Part shown: positions 51,653 to 61,339 of the stretch, one piece after another
Numbering within the stretch: the first letter of the stretch is position 1
Layout of the letters: the number at the start of each line of letters is the position of its first letter
Assembly: GCA_965250225.1 (NCBI GenBank)
Contig: CBDFNQ010000038.1
Coordinates: 1-64,000 of the forward strand
Length of the DNA stretch: 64,000 nt
Source of the DNA: CBDEUK01 sp965250225
GTDB lineage: Bacteria > Pseudomonadota > Gammaproteobacteria > Eutrophobiales > Eutrophobiaceae
Direction of reading: 5' to 3'
Program-made: the position numbers and the translations under genes
The notes under the pieces: generated by a model
Told to the model about the DNA's origin: nothing
The model's database searches: none
The model's input: the letters and a program-made list of their open reading frames with translations, nothing else

Positions 51653-53425
51653 CTAGCCTAATCCTATACGTCTACCGAGTGAAAACCACAAAACATCGAG
51701 TGGTTTCACAAATTGATTGAATAAAAATAACGCCAGCAATACAAAAGCAATGGCAATGCCAATAGCAATCACATATTTCACATAGCGTGTGCTTTTTTCT
51801 GTTGAAGCTTCAATGTAAGGGATAACCGCCAATGGGGCTTCACCCAATAGACGTTCGACGCCTTTGCGACCATAGACATTGTCATCCAGCGCATCCAGTA
51901 ACATGACCAATCCAAAACCAAATACAAACGATAAAATAAAACTGAGCAAGGTAAGTGCCAGACGATTTGGTTTGTCTGGTTCTACTGGTAATAAAGGCGG
52001 TTCAATCAAGGTCAGGCGTTCACTTTTGTTTTCGCTTTCCAGTGATTGGGCAACCTGTGCCTCCATCTGCTTGGCCTTGATTTCCTGGTGCTTGGCCAGG
52101 GCATTTTCATAATTTCGTAGTAATCCGCGATACTCACGTTCGACTTGAGGTGATTGGGTGATTCGCGATTCATAGTCAACCAACTTGCCTCTAAGTTCTG
52201 TTTCTCTTGTGTGCAGCGAGTGGATTTCGTTATTGGCCGCATCCAGTTCAGACTTAAGTTGTACATAAGCAGGATTGTCAGGAGCCTCACCCAGGTTTGT
52301 ATTTTTCCTGGTTGTTGGTGCCTTCTCATAACTGGCCTGCAATGAATCCACGACACGAACCTGACGCTTAACATCCGGGTGATCAGCTGAATATTTTTCT
52401 TTTAATGTAGCCAGATCGGTTTTTGCTTCTGCTAATCGAATAGCAACTTCAGATTTTGTACTGGTTGAACCTGCTTCCATTTCCAATGCGGCCATTTCCT
52501 TTCGTAGTTTCACCAGATCCGGATAGTCATCTGCATAACGTGAAGACAGGCTGATGTATTCTGTTTCGAGTATCTTCAGTCTATCGGCCGGAGTTAATAT
52601 GCGTTGTCCTCCTTGTGTCAGCGAATCCAAGTGTGGCTTTTGCTGAGATAATTCCGACTGCAAATAGATCCTGCGTTCTTCAAGATTTTGAATTCGTAAA
52701 TGCACCTGGTTGATATCCCTTTCAGTGCGATCCATAAATTCGAGGTTAATCGTATTCAATTCAGGTAGACTGCCTGCGTTCTGTTCTTTAAATTCTGCGA
52801 GTATCAATTCCAGATCAGTCAGTTCTTTACTCAGTCGATCAGATTCATCAGTTAAGAAATTAGTTGCTTCCATTGCTGTTTGGGTTCTGTCTTTTAAATT
52901 TTCATTAAGGAACAGACTGACAAGTTCATTGGCCACTTTTTGTGCACGTTGTGGTGAACGGTTTTCATAAGCGAGACTAAACGCAATAGTTGCCTTTGCA
53001 GCTCGGCCTGTTTTGGGATCAACAACATCCGCATTGATCATGTCGAGCGAAATATCTTCCTTCATATCTTTGAGAATGACTTCCAATGGTTCTTCTTCGC
53101 GTTCACTGACATACAGATCGTACTTTTCAATGATCCGTGCAAGATTGGTTGTGGTCATCACGCGTTGACTGATGATCTGTATCCGCTGGTTGGCATAGCC
53201 TGTGACGGTTGTACGCACCAGGTCTTGTGGAATTTCCTGTTGTTCAATCAGGATAGTGGCTTGTGACTTATAGTAGGCAGGTAAACCAACAGCAAGCCCC
53301 AGACCGATGATCAACACGGTTAACCAGGCAATTAAGAACTGTAGCTTTCTTCGTTTAAAGACATCGATGTATTCAGCAAGCGATTTCTCACCTGCTTGTG
53401 AATCCATCATACTTTCATCATGCAT
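51653..53425 (-). CDS. GumC/Wzc-like polysaccharide chain-length determinant
   Basis: The 590-residue protein has an N-terminal Wzz domain with a membrane helix (about 32-52, FLIAWLTVLIIGLGLAVGL), a long periplasmic coiled-coil region (about 190-430), a GNVR-type segment near 430-460 (SPQVEREYRGLLRNYENALAKHQ), and two further hydrophobic helices (about 490-515 and 550-570). It controls polymer length and spans the periplasm with the Wza-like protein. It lacks a C-terminal kinase domain, which is supplied by the next gene. Confidence 0.88.
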   Translation of the reverse strand: MHDESMMDSQAGEKSLAEYIDVFKRRKLQFLIAWLTVLIIGLGLAVGLPAYYKSQATILIEQQEIPQDLVRTTVTGYANQRIQIISQRVMTTTNLARIIEKYDLYVSEREEEPLEVILKDMKEDISLDMINADVVDPKTGRAAKATIAFSLAYENRSPQRAQKVANELVSLFLNENLKDRTQTAMEATNFLTDESDRLSKELTDLELILAEFKEQNAGSLPELNTINLEFMDRTERDINQVHLRIQNLEERRIYLQSELSQQKPHLDSLTQGGQRILTPADRLKILETEYISLSSRYADDYPDLVKLRKEMAALEMEAGSTSTKSEVAIRLAEAKTDLATLKEKYSADHPDVKRQVRVVDSLQASYEKAPTTRKNTNLGEAPDNPAYVQLKSELDAANNEIHSLHTRETELRGKLVDYESRITQSPQVEREYRGLLRNYENALAKHQEIKAKQMEAQVAQSLESENKSERLTLIEPPLLPVEPDKPNRLALTLLSFILSFVFGFGLVMLLDALDDNVYGRKGVERLLGEAPLAVIPYIEASTEKSTRYVKYVIAIGIAIAFVLLALFLFNQFVKPLDVLWFSLGRRIGLG

Positions 53426-53448
53426 AATCTTTCTTTCTCAAAATCTTT

Positions 53449-54657
53449 TTAGTTGAAAATAATTTTATCCGCAACGTAGCGTAGATTGACAAATACGCCA
53501 TTTGAATCTCGTTCATTATTGCCGCCCGTATCCTCGACACGACGATAGTTGTAACCACCACTGACTGTCCACTGTCTATCAAGTTTGTAATTCAGACTGC
53601 CTGACAGACTAAAATATTCGCTGCCCGTCGTTCTTCCAGCCAGAGGACTATTCGATTCACTCTCTACATAACGTAACCCCAGATTACCACCCATTCTCTC
53701 AGACAAGCGTTGAGCGAGATTGAAACTAAGGTCGTCATTTGTCCTTTCGTTTCCCTGACTGCTTGGAGAGACCCTGCGCTCAAAACCGGTACGCACAGTG
53801 GTTTTTTCAAACTCTTTTTCAATATTGAACGACACAAGTTCACCGGTCTGAGTGCTTGTTTGGGTAACTGGACCAAATATGGTTTGAACGGTAGATTCTG
53901 TTTCGCCGAAGGTCAATCCTAAACCGGCAGAAGCTCGTAGCGTTTCACTAAAATCTTTCGAATACGTTACCTGGAAGGCATCGTTAATGGTATTGGACTG
54001 AATATCAGGTGTATCAAAATCGCTGTGATAAAACAACGCTGTCAATGAATCGGTTTCCGATAAGGCACGAGTCCCGCTGAGGCTAAACACATCATAAGTG
54101 TAGTCAATAAAACTATTCTGATTAGCTTCATATTCAACGTCCGTGTAACTATAGCTTGTCTGAAAGCTGGTCTTCTCGTCATAAAAAAAGGTATAGCTTG
54201 GAGCAATGGACATTGTTTCCTGATCCAGTTCAGCAAAACTCAAACCCGCAACAGACAGTGACACCGGATCGATCACTGTCGCACTGGTGGACACGGCCTC
54301 AACACTATAGCCTGCACTCAAACCTACCTGATGTTGCTCAGATAAAAGATGCGTCATATCGAAATCAATAAATTTGTCTTCGGTATCCAGCCCTATGTTT
54401 TCACTGTAACGCGAAACCCTGAGCCTGGGTGTGATATAGATGCTGGTGTCTTCTGACAACATAAGTAATTTCACTTCGGCTTCGGTTCGAATACCTATGG
54501 TGGCATCAGGTGAGAATTGGTTAGTCAGCAAACGCTTATTTTCGTCAATGTCTGTGGTAATGCCGAGGATCGGTTGGGCAGAATATTCTTCACTGAAACC
54601 GGGAACGGTGCATAAGAAGCTGAGCAATGTAATGAAAAGCTTGTGGCTAGATCGCAT
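53449..54657 (-). CDS. PEP-CTERM-system outer-membrane beta-barrel protein
   Basis: The 402-residue protein has a signal peptide (LFITLLSFLCTVPGFS/EE) and a body of alternating amphipathic strands (for example VSGGYNYRRVEDTGGNN, FVNLRYVADKIIFN at the end). It ends in Phe/Asn-type outer-membrane residues. It resembles the TIGR03016 family between the export and chain-length genes of exosortase loci. It is probably a porin-like barrel or surface partner for polymer export. Gaps to the flanking genes are 23 bases each. Confidence 0.75.
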   Translation of the reverse strand: MRSSHKLFITLLSFLCTVPGFSEEYSAQPILGITTDIDENKRLLTNQFSPDATIGIRTEAEVKLLMLSEDTSIYITPRLRVSRYSENIGLDTEDKFIDFDMTHLLSEQHQVGLSAGYSVEAVSTSATVIDPVSLSVAGLSFAELDQETMSIAPSYTFFYDEKTSFQTSYSYTDVEYEANQNSFIDYTYDVFSLSGTRALSETDSLTALFYHSDFDTPDIQSNTINDAFQVTYSKDFSETLRASAGLGLTFGETESTVQTIFGPVTQTSTQTGELVSFNIEKEFEKTTVRTGFERRVSPSSQGNERTNDDLSFNLAQRLSERMGGNLGLRYVESESNSPLAGRTTGSEYFSLSGSLNYKLDRQWTVSGGYNYRRVEDTGGNNERDSNGVFVNLRYVADKIIFN

Positions 54658-54680
54658 AATTACTCAGCATGGCATTCACC

Positions 54681-55247
54681 CTACGGCACGACGACCACAT
54701 CGCCCTGTTTCAAGACAATATTGGTTTCCAGTGCCTCGCCATCCTGTACCTTGGTATAGTCGAATGGGATCGCCACTTCTGTTCCATTTGAATTTCGGCG
54801 AAGGATTTTTATTTCATCCAGTTTGGCAAAGGTTGTCGTGCCACCTGCCACACTCAATGCCTGCATAACATCCAGATCCTGATCCATCAACACAGCACCG
54901 GGTCTTGCCACTTTCCCCACAACATAGGCCTTGTTACCCTGTGTTTGTAACACGGCCACATTCACTTCGGGCTCTGGAATGTATTTTTCCAGTTTTTTCG
55001 CAATTTCTGCACGAACCTGAGCAGGGGTTTTACCTTTGGTAGGAATTTCCCCAGCCAATGGAAAGGAAATACCGCCATCTGGACGCACCAGAACTTCGCG
55101 CATTAAATCTTCTTCTTTCCAGACGCTTATCTGCATCACATCACCGGGCAGGATTTCATATTGTTCGAGCGCATGAACAAATTGCGAGAACAGGATTGTG
55201 GATAACAGGCAGCAAAACCATACAACTTTATTATTATGAAAAAACAT
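54681..55247 (-). CDS. Wza/EpsE-like polysaccharide export protein
   Basis: The 188-residue protein has a signal peptide (residues 1-26, no lipobox) and the poly-export domain: YEILPGDVMQISVWKEEDLMREVLVRPDGGISFPLAGEIPTKGKTPAQ, then a SLBB domain with AVLQTQGNKAYVVGKVARPGA and the ending LKQGDVVVVP. It is a short periplasmic or outer-membrane export channel component. It is the first gene of the minus-strand export operon. Confidence 0.9.
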   Translation of the reverse strand: MFFHNNKVVWFCCLLSTILFSQFVHALEQYEILPGDVMQISVWKEEDLMREVLVRPDGGISFPLAGEIPTKGKTPAQVRAEIAKKLEKYIPEPEVNVAVLQTQGNKAYVVGKVARPGAVLMDQDLDVMQALSVAGGTTTFAKLDEIKILRRNSNGTEVAIPFDYTKVQDGEALETNIVLKQGDVVVVP

Positions 55248-55685
55248 GAAAAACTCTCCAACTTTACCAAGGCTCCCATTTCACCATTTATTAGACGAAA
55301 AATCAGTAAGTTATGAGTCATAATCATGTCCAGTTGTGCTAAATCGAGTGCCATGCACACAAAAAACACAGTTAAATAACACAATTTCTTGATATTGCAG
55401 GATGTTGCAATACATATTAGTTAAATCAATTTAAATAATATTTGTAACATACTGATAATTATTGGAAATGACAAGTATAAATGAATAATTCTGCAGCTTA
55501 TTTAGCATTTCAGATTAAGTCGTGATCCGTCTCCCGTAATTTTAAGACTTGCCCAGTTATATTAGTTAGACACAGGATTGAAGTTGTGTGCTGATATGTT
55601 GGGAAAAATGTCTATTCTTTCTCGAAATTCTGTAATGAAATTATGATTTTACGGCATTACAGTATAAACTTAACGGATAGCCATA
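55248..55685. promoter_or_regulatory. Divergent control region between the export operon and gspC
   Basis: This 438-base AT-rich spacer must hold promoters for both directions. An inverted repeat CTGTAATG...CATTACAG (arms 55630-55637 and 55655-55662, 17 bases apart) lies near the gsp side and could be a regulator site. No member of the palindromic repeat superfamily and no gene was seen. Confidence 0.45.
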
Positions 55686-56273
55686 TTGCTGAATATTCTG
55701 ATAAACATGACACGATTTTTAAACAATTTATTGCTACATATCCCTACCGCTCTTGCGGCTAGTTTGTTGTTGGCAACTATTGGTCATCATATAAATGGCT
55801 TTGAAGGACAAACTGCGCCTGGCAATATGAATATTGCACAGAATAACAAGCATCCAGTTCAAGCCTCTAACTCTGTTCCAGATCTAACCAAAGGCCAGCT
55901 GACCCTGTTGGTAAAACAACATATCTTTGGTCGTGTACGAAATAATGCACCCGAGGAAAAAATGGAGATTGTCCAGCAAGTCACCTTGCCTGAGACCAAA
56001 TTAAAGTTAAATTTAAGCGGTGTTTTTTCCAATGATGATAAATCTGCAGGACATGCCATTATTGGCGGTAGAGAATATCGTGTTGGAGAGGAAATTGATT
56101 CACAGACAAGTTTGCATGCAGTCAATTCAGATGGAATTGTCATAAAATATAATAATCAGCTCGAAGTATTGAATCTGCCGAATATGGATAGATCAAACAG
56201 AAGCGGATCAAGTAGTAACATAGCTAAAAAACTACCTGTAAAAAAAAACGTGGCCAGCAGGAAAAAGAACTAA
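55686..56273 (+). CDS. gspC: GspC-like type II secretion protein (short form, no PDZ domain)
   Basis: The 195-residue protein has an N-terminal membrane helix (HIPTALAASLLLATIGHHI), a linker and the homology region LVKQHIFGRV...LPETKLKLNLSGVFSNDDKSAGHAIIGGREYRVGEEI, the part that touches the secretin GspD. No PDZ domain follows. The frame starts with TTG at 55686; an ATG at 55707 (MTRFLNNLL) is a good alternative. The C-terminus reads into a 9-A run (56240-56248). One extra A would add about 36 codons, ending at 56356 beyond the gspD start, so the annotated end may be artificial. Confidence 0.8.
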   Translation: MLNILINMTRFLNNLLLHIPTALAASLLLATIGHHINGFEGQTAPGNMNIAQNNKHPVQASNSVPDLTKGQLTLLVKQHIFGRVRNNAPEEKMEIVQQVTLPETKLKLNLSGVFSNDDKSAGHAIIGGREYRVGEEIDSQTSLHAVNSDGIVIKYNNQLEVLNLPNMDRSNRSGSSSNIAKKLPVKKNVASRKKN

Positions 56274-56342
56274 AAGCTAAGCCACAAATAAAAGAAGTAC
56301 CAAAAAATAAACAAGAACCCTTTGAATCTGATCATAAACTTG

Positions 56343-58358
56343 ATGATCTCATATAGACTATTACTTCCACTAATCCTGCTGGCACTTTTTCTGCTTAGCC
56401 AAAACAGTTATGCACAAGACACAAAACCAGCTGCACCCAATGAAGCCTTAACACTCAATCTACAAAATGCAGACATCGGAGCTTTAATCGAAACAGTCTC
56501 TTATGTAACCGGTAAAAACTTTATTGTAGACCCGCGCGTGAATGGCAAAGTCACTGTCGTTTCTGCTATTCCTACCAAGCCTGATGATCTTTATGATCTG
56601 TTTTTATCAATCCTGAAAGTGCATGGTTTTGCTGCTATTGAAAAAGGCAGTGCTACCATGATAGTTCCGGATATCAATGCAAAGCAGGAAAGTATTCCAA
56701 CCCTGATCGATGGTGTTTTGTCGGACAATGATCAAATCTCAACTCTGGTCGTTGATTTACAAAATGTAACGGCAAGAGAATTGATACCGATCCTGCGTCC
56801 CTTACTACCTCAATCAGCTCATTTGGCGGCGCATGATAATGTCTTGATTGCTGCCGATAGCGCCGGCAATCTAAAGCGTTTATTGAAAATAATTAAACGC
56901 ATCGATCGCGAGAGTAATGTGGCGATTGAGATCATACGTCTTCAGTATGCCAATGCAGCAGACCTGGTCAAATTGATCTCCCCAACACTAAAAACCATTA
57001 CCGCCAGTGATGGTAAAAATGCTGCAGCTTCATCTAGCAATAGTATTATGGCTGATGAACGAACCAACAGTATTTTACTGGTGGCCGATCGTAAACAACG
57101 ACTGGAAGTACGTGCATTGATTTCACATCTGGACACACCCGAGGAAGCACAGGCTGATGCCGAGGTTATTTACCTGAAATACGCCGTCGCTTCGGATTTG
57201 GTGCCGATACTACAGGGCATCGGTAGCAAACTGGGTTTGTCTGATGCAGAAAAACAAAACAGTAACAACGCTGCAGCAACACAGACAACTTTGTTCGACA
57301 TCCAGGCAGACGATAATGTGAATGCCCTGGTTATTCATGCACCGCATAAACGATTACAAGCAGTCAAATCCGTTATTCGACAACTGGATATCCGCCGCGC
57401 CCAGGTATTGGTTGAAGGTATCATTGCGGAAGTCTCTTACGATAAATCCATCGAGCTGGGTGTCCAATGGCAAACATCATCAACCAGTGATGGTGGTTTT
57501 ATTGGCAGTGCGCCTCCAGGCACTTCTATCTCAGACGGCATATCAGGATTTGATCCATTAAGTATCGCCAGTGGATTGAGTTTCGGTTATTTTTCAGGCG
57601 GCAGTATTCGTGCGTTACTCAGAGCCATTGCCGGTGATGGTTTTTCAAACGTATTATCCACTCCTAGTCTTATGACACTGGATAATGAAGAAGCAGAAAT
57701 TGTTGTCGGTCAGAACGTGCCGTTTGTAACCGGGCAATTCACCAATGCCACAACGACAGCACTCAATCCATTTCAAACTATTGAACGCCAGGATGTCGGT
57801 ATCCTTCTAAAAATTAAACCACAGATTAATGAAGGCGATTCAGTTCGGCTGGAAATCGAACAAGAAATTTCGAGTGTCGACGCAGCAACCTCGGGTGCCG
57901 GTTTGATCACCAACAAACGTTCTATCAAAACAAATGTATTGGTTGATGATCAACAAATCATTGTACTTGGCGGTTTACTTCAGGATGATTTACGGGAAAC
58001 ACAGAACAAGATCCCTTTGGTAGGCGATATACCTATTATCGGAAATTTATTTCGCAATACAAATAATGCCTTCGTAAAAACCAACTTGATGGTTTTTCTC
58101 AGGCCACAAATTATTCGTGATTCACGTACCGGCACTAATCTGACAAATAAAAAATATAACTTCATACGTAATGAACAAAAAATTCTCAAGGAGAAGGGAG
58201 TTACGTTACTGCCGGATGATATCATTAAGGAATTGCCAGATTTTGACACGACCAATAAAACGGATGAGGATTTCATTCACTCAAAAAAGTCTTCTGGTCC
58301 AACAAAAGATAATTCCTCAGATTTAGAAAAGTCTTTATCAAAATCGGGATTGCTGTAA
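56343..58358 (+). CDS. gspD: Type II secretion secretin
   Basis: The 671-residue protein starts at the ATG at 56343 with a signal peptide ending NSYAQ/DT. It then has the N0 domain (LNLQNADIGALIETVSYVTGKNFIVDPRVNGKVTVVS), N1-N3 repeats (ARELIPILRPLLP; NAADLVKLISPTL; ASDLVPILQGIGS) and the secretin core (VGQNVPFVTGQF, then VLGGLLQDDLRETQNKIPLVGDIPIIGNLFR). It forms the outer-membrane pore. A TTG at 56322 gives seven further residues, but the ATG better fits the signal peptide. The start overlaps the extended gspC frame, which would explain the lack of a ribosome binding site by coupling. Confidence 0.93.
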   Translation: MISYRLLLPLILLALFLLSQNSYAQDTKPAAPNEALTLNLQNADIGALIETVSYVTGKNFIVDPRVNGKVTVVSAIPTKPDDLYDLFLSILKVHGFAAIEKGSATMIVPDINAKQESIPTLIDGVLSDNDQISTLVVDLQNVTARELIPILRPLLPQSAHLAAHDNVLIAADSAGNLKRLLKIIKRIDRESNVAIEIIRLQYANAADLVKLISPTLKTITASDGKNAAASSSNSIMADERTNSILLVADRKQRLEVRALISHLDTPEEAQADAEVIYLKYAVASDLVPILQGIGSKLGLSDAEKQNSNNAAATQTTLFDIQADDNVNALVIHAPHKRLQAVKSVIRQLDIRRAQVLVEGIIAEVSYDKSIELGVQWQTSSTSDGGFIGSAPPGTSISDGISGFDPLSIASGLSFGYFSGGSIRALLRAIAGDGFSNVLSTPSLMTLDNEEAEIVVGQNVPFVTGQFTNATTTALNPFQTIERQDVGILLKIKPQINEGDSVRLEIEQEISSVDAATSGAGLITNKRSIKTNVLVDDQQIIVLGGLLQDDLRETQNKIPLVGDIPIIGNLFRNTNNAFVKTNLMVFLRPQIIRDSRTGTNLTNKKYNFIRNEQKILKEKGVTLLPDDIIKELPDFDTTNKTDEDFIHSKKSSGPTKDNSSDLEKSLSKSGLL

Positions 58359-58370
58359 CTCTAAGTTCAT

Positions 58371-59843
58371 ATGTCATCTCGTTCACTTCCCAAACTACCG
58401 TTTAGTTTCGCAAAACAATGGGGAGTCTTGATCAAGGCTACTGACAACGGCGAAGCACATTTACTCTATCGATCAGATACCAGTCACTCTGCTTTGCTCG
58501 AAGCACAACGTTTTCTCAATCAACTGTGCAACATGGATGAACTCAGTGACCAGGATTTTGAGAAGGCTTTGCAACAAACCTATGAAAATGGAAGTGAAGG
58601 TGCGCAACAAGCTATTAATGATATTAATGAAGACCTCGATCTCAACACAGTCGCCAAACAACTATCCGAACCAACTGACTTATTAGAAAATGCAGACGAT
58701 GCACCCATCATTCGATTGATCAATGCACTGCTTGCTGAAGCGATCCGAGCAAACGCTTCTGATATTCACATCGACTCCTACGAACAACGACTGGTTATTC
58801 GTATGCGCGTCGATGGCGTCATGCGTGAAATGTTACAGCCTCCGAAGTCATTGGCTAATCTAATTATTTCGCGCATAAAGATAATGGCCAAACTGGATAT
58901 CTCCGAAAAGCGTTTACCGATGGATGGTCGCATCTCACTTCGGATTGCAAATCGGCCGGTTGATGTACGTGTCTCCACGATGCCTTCTGGTCATGGTGAA
59001 CGTGTCGTTATGCGCTTACTGGATAAACAGGCTAGTAATCTACAGCTTGGTCAGCTGGGCATGTCTGAGGCTATGGTTCAACAACTGGATAAAATGATCC
59101 ACAGGCCTCATGGTATTATTCTGGTAACTGGCCCTACCGGCTCCGGTAAAACAACAACACTCTATGCCGCACTTGCCAGATTGAATAATCATGTACGCAA
59201 TATCATGACGATTGAAGATCCGATTGAATATCATATTGATGGCATAGCGCAATCACAGGTCAACACCAAGGTAGACTTTGGTTTTGCCCGGGGCCTTCGT
59301 GCAATGCTGCGACAAGACCCGGACATTGTTATGGTCGGTGAGATCCGCGATGCAGAAACGGTTGAAATTGCGATACAGGCCAGTTTGACCGGTCATCTGG
59401 TTTTATCGACCTTGCATACCAACTCTGCTATTGGTGCCATTACCCGTTTGCAAGACATGGGTACTGAAACATTTTTATTATCGTCGAGTTTAACCGGTGT
59501 GCTGGCACAACGACTCGTACGCTCACTTTGCACTGCCTGCCGTGAACCCTATGAACCCAATCAACGTGAACTGGAAACCATTGGTATTGATGTGGATGTG
59601 CTCTATCGTCCCAATGGCTGCAAGAAATGTGGCAACACCGGTTATCGTGGGCGTACCGGTATACACGAATTAATTTCTATCAGTGAAGAATTGCGCCAGC
59701 TGATACATGACAGTGCGCCTCAACATGTGATCGAGAAACTGGCCTTTGCAAAAACCTATAACCTGTGTCAATCTGGTTATATCAAAACTGCTGCAGGCAT
59801 TACTGCACTCGAAGAAATTATTCGCGTCACCAGTGAAGGATAA
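58371..59843 (+). CDS. gspE: Type II secretion ATPase
   Basis: The 490-residue protein has Walker A GPTGSGKTTT (about 254-263), Asp box DIHIDSYEQRLVIRMRVDG, Walker B LRQDPDIVMVGEIRDAET, His box LTGHLVLSTLHTN and a C-terminal zinc motif with CTACREPYE and GCKKCGNTGYRGRTG. It energises pseudopilus assembly on the inner membrane. GspF and the pseudopilins do not follow, so the set in this window is C-D-E only and the rest must lie elsewhere. Confidence 0.94.
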   Translation: MSSRSLPKLPFSFAKQWGVLIKATDNGEAHLLYRSDTSHSALLEAQRFLNQLCNMDELSDQDFEKALQQTYENGSEGAQQAINDINEDLDLNTVAKQLSEPTDLLENADDAPIIRLINALLAEAIRANASDIHIDSYEQRLVIRMRVDGVMREMLQPPKSLANLIISRIKIMAKLDISEKRLPMDGRISLRIANRPVDVRVSTMPSGHGERVVMRLLDKQASNLQLGQLGMSEAMVQQLDKMIHRPHGIILVTGPTGSGKTTTLYAALARLNNHVRNIMTIEDPIEYHIDGIAQSQVNTKVDFGFARGLRAMLRQDPDIVMVGEIRDAETVEIAIQASLTGHLVLSTLHTNSAIGAITRLQDMGTETFLLSSSLTGVLAQRLVRSLCTACREPYEPNQRELETIGIDVDVLYRPNGCKKCGNTGYRGRTGIHELISISEELRQLIHDSAPQHVIEKLAFAKTYNLCQSGYIKTAAGITALEEIIRVTSEG

Positions 59844-59885
59844 AGAAGGACGCATCCTTGTGCCAGAAAAACAAGAAATAAAAAA

Positions 59886-60533
59886 CTAAACTGAGGTAAT
59901 TTTTTTACGTCTATGAGTAAATATGGAAGCCAATGGTGCAAGCATTAGATAGAAAGCAGCCGGTAACGGAACAGGTTCAACATCTGCAGCACCAGAGAGA
60001 TTAAAATCAAGGGTAAAAATATCAAGCCCACCCGTTTCATTCAGCCAGAATATATATTCACCTGCGGTTAGTTGAGTAAGATTAAGATCACCAGTAATCT
60101 TATTATTCGCACCTAATATATCTGTGTTGACATCCGCACTACCAAACAACAAGCCCGATAACAAATCAGCCGCACCAGGGAACCCGCCTGGACCCGGTGG
60201 AACAAAATTATTCGCATCGATAATACCAAAAAACGCCTGATTGCCGCTGAGGATAGAACCCTGATCATCAAAGCTCAAAAAACTCAATAAATTTGCTGCA
60301 TCCAACGTCTGATTCTGTTCAACTGTGAATTGAATAATGTCAGCGCCCGTATTTGCAGTATCCGTTATAAACGTCACCAGATTTGAGCCTATTTCAAAGT
60401 CAATCACTGTCGGATTGCTGAAATCACTTGAGATACCATCATCAAGAACAGTAAGTGCATTCACAGATAATGAAAAAAATAGTGCTGACAATATCACCAA
60501 GGATTTTGCCACACTTGTCATTGTTAATTTCAT
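59886..60533 (-). CDS. Secreted PPC-like protein with VPLPA-type sorting tail
   Basis: The 215-residue protein has a signal peptide (SLVILSALFFSLSVNA/LT) and a beta-rich body of the pre-peptidase C-terminal (PPC) type. Its tail is EPVPLPAAFYLMLAPLASIF followed by THRRKK. The tail is a VPLPA-CTERM sorting signal: short motif, hydrophobic helix, basic end. It is a paralogue of the next gene, with shared ADIIQFTVEQNQTLDAANLLSF/ADFFSFTLQPGETLTAINLLSV and ending GEYIFWLNETGG/GSYWVWLSETEG. It is probably anchored by the exosortase at 29742-31310. Confidence 0.82.
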   Translation of the reverse strand: MKLTMTSVAKSLVILSALFFSLSVNALTVLDDGISSDFSNPTVIDFEIGSNLVTFITDTANTGADIIQFTVEQNQTLDAANLLSFLSFDDQGSILSGNQAFFGIIDANNFVPPGPGGFPGAADLLSGLLFGSADVNTDILGANNKITGDLNLTQLTAGEYIFWLNETGGLDIFTLDFNLSGAADVEPVPLPAAFYLMLAPLASIFTHRRKKITSV

Positions 60534-60557
60534 GATAAAACTCCTAGATACTAAATT

Positions 60558-61268
60558 TTATTTATATTGTTTTTTTCTAAACTTCATCAACAGTCCAAGT
60601 GGACCTGCTAATAATAAAAACGTTGCCGGTAAGGGCATAGGTTGAACATTGGCCGAGTCAATAATAAATTCGAGTTGATAAGCTAATGAACCTTCTGTTT
60701 CACTTAACCACACCCAGTAACTCCCTGGGCCTAAAACATCATTAAAGCCCGGTATAAATGTTAAAGAGGCATTCTCCTCATCAATTAGTGTTCGATTTAC
60801 TGCATCAAGTAAATTATATTGTGCTCCCCCTAGAGGCCCCACATTACTTGCACCAAACAAAGATGCAGTGAACAAACTAGTATTATTATCACCTGGATCA
60901 AGCCCATTAGTACTATTACTATACGATGGTGTTCCTCTTGATAAATCGCCAATACCGAAAAAACTCGTTGGTTCTCCGAAACCACCAAAAGCAGAAAATA
61001 TGTCTACACTAAGTAAATTTATGGCCGTTAAGGTTTCACCCGGCTGTAATGTAAACGAGAAAAAATCTGCATCTCCTTGAAGTCCGTTATCAGCAGCACC
61101 TGTTACTGTATTTGCTCCCACATCAAACGTGATCGTAGTCATGGAAGATGGATCATTTGAAAACCTTCCATTATCAATCTCAGTGTACATGAGCGCCTGT
61201 GCTGATGTGGATAACATAATCCCTGCTATAAAAAGCATTACGTAATGTTTGGGTAATAAGTACTTCAT
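60558..61268 (-). CDS. Secreted PPC-like protein with VPLPA-type sorting tail (paralogue)
   Basis: The start at 61268 (GGAGAAATATT before it) gives 236 residues. After the signal peptide (LFIAGIMLSTSAQA/LM) the body resembles the preceding gene product: TITFDVGANTVTGAAD, FFSFTLQPGETLTAINLL and GPGSYWVWLSETEGSLAYQLEF. The tail is QPMPLPATFLLLAGPLGLL then MKFRKK. The frame to 61316 adds 16 unrelated residues. It lies directly downstream of the DUF1501 gene, 71 bases away. Confidence 0.8.
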   Translation of the reverse strand: MKYLLPKHYVMLFIAGIMLSTSAQALMYTEIDNGRFSNDPSSMTTITFDVGANTVTGAADNGLQGDADFFSFTLQPGETLTAINLLSVDIFSAFGGFGEPTSFFGIGDLSRGTPSYSNSTNGLDPGDNNTSLFTASLFGASNVGPLGGAQYNLLDAVNRTLIDEENASLTFIPGFNDVLGPGSYWVWLSETEGSLAYQLEFIIDSANVQPMPLPATFLLLAGPLGLLMKFRKKQYK

Positions 61269-61339
61269 AATATTTCTCCTGGATACATCTTCTGTCTTTT
61301 TTTCTTTAACGTTCAATATAGTTACTATGTCAAAAATCT

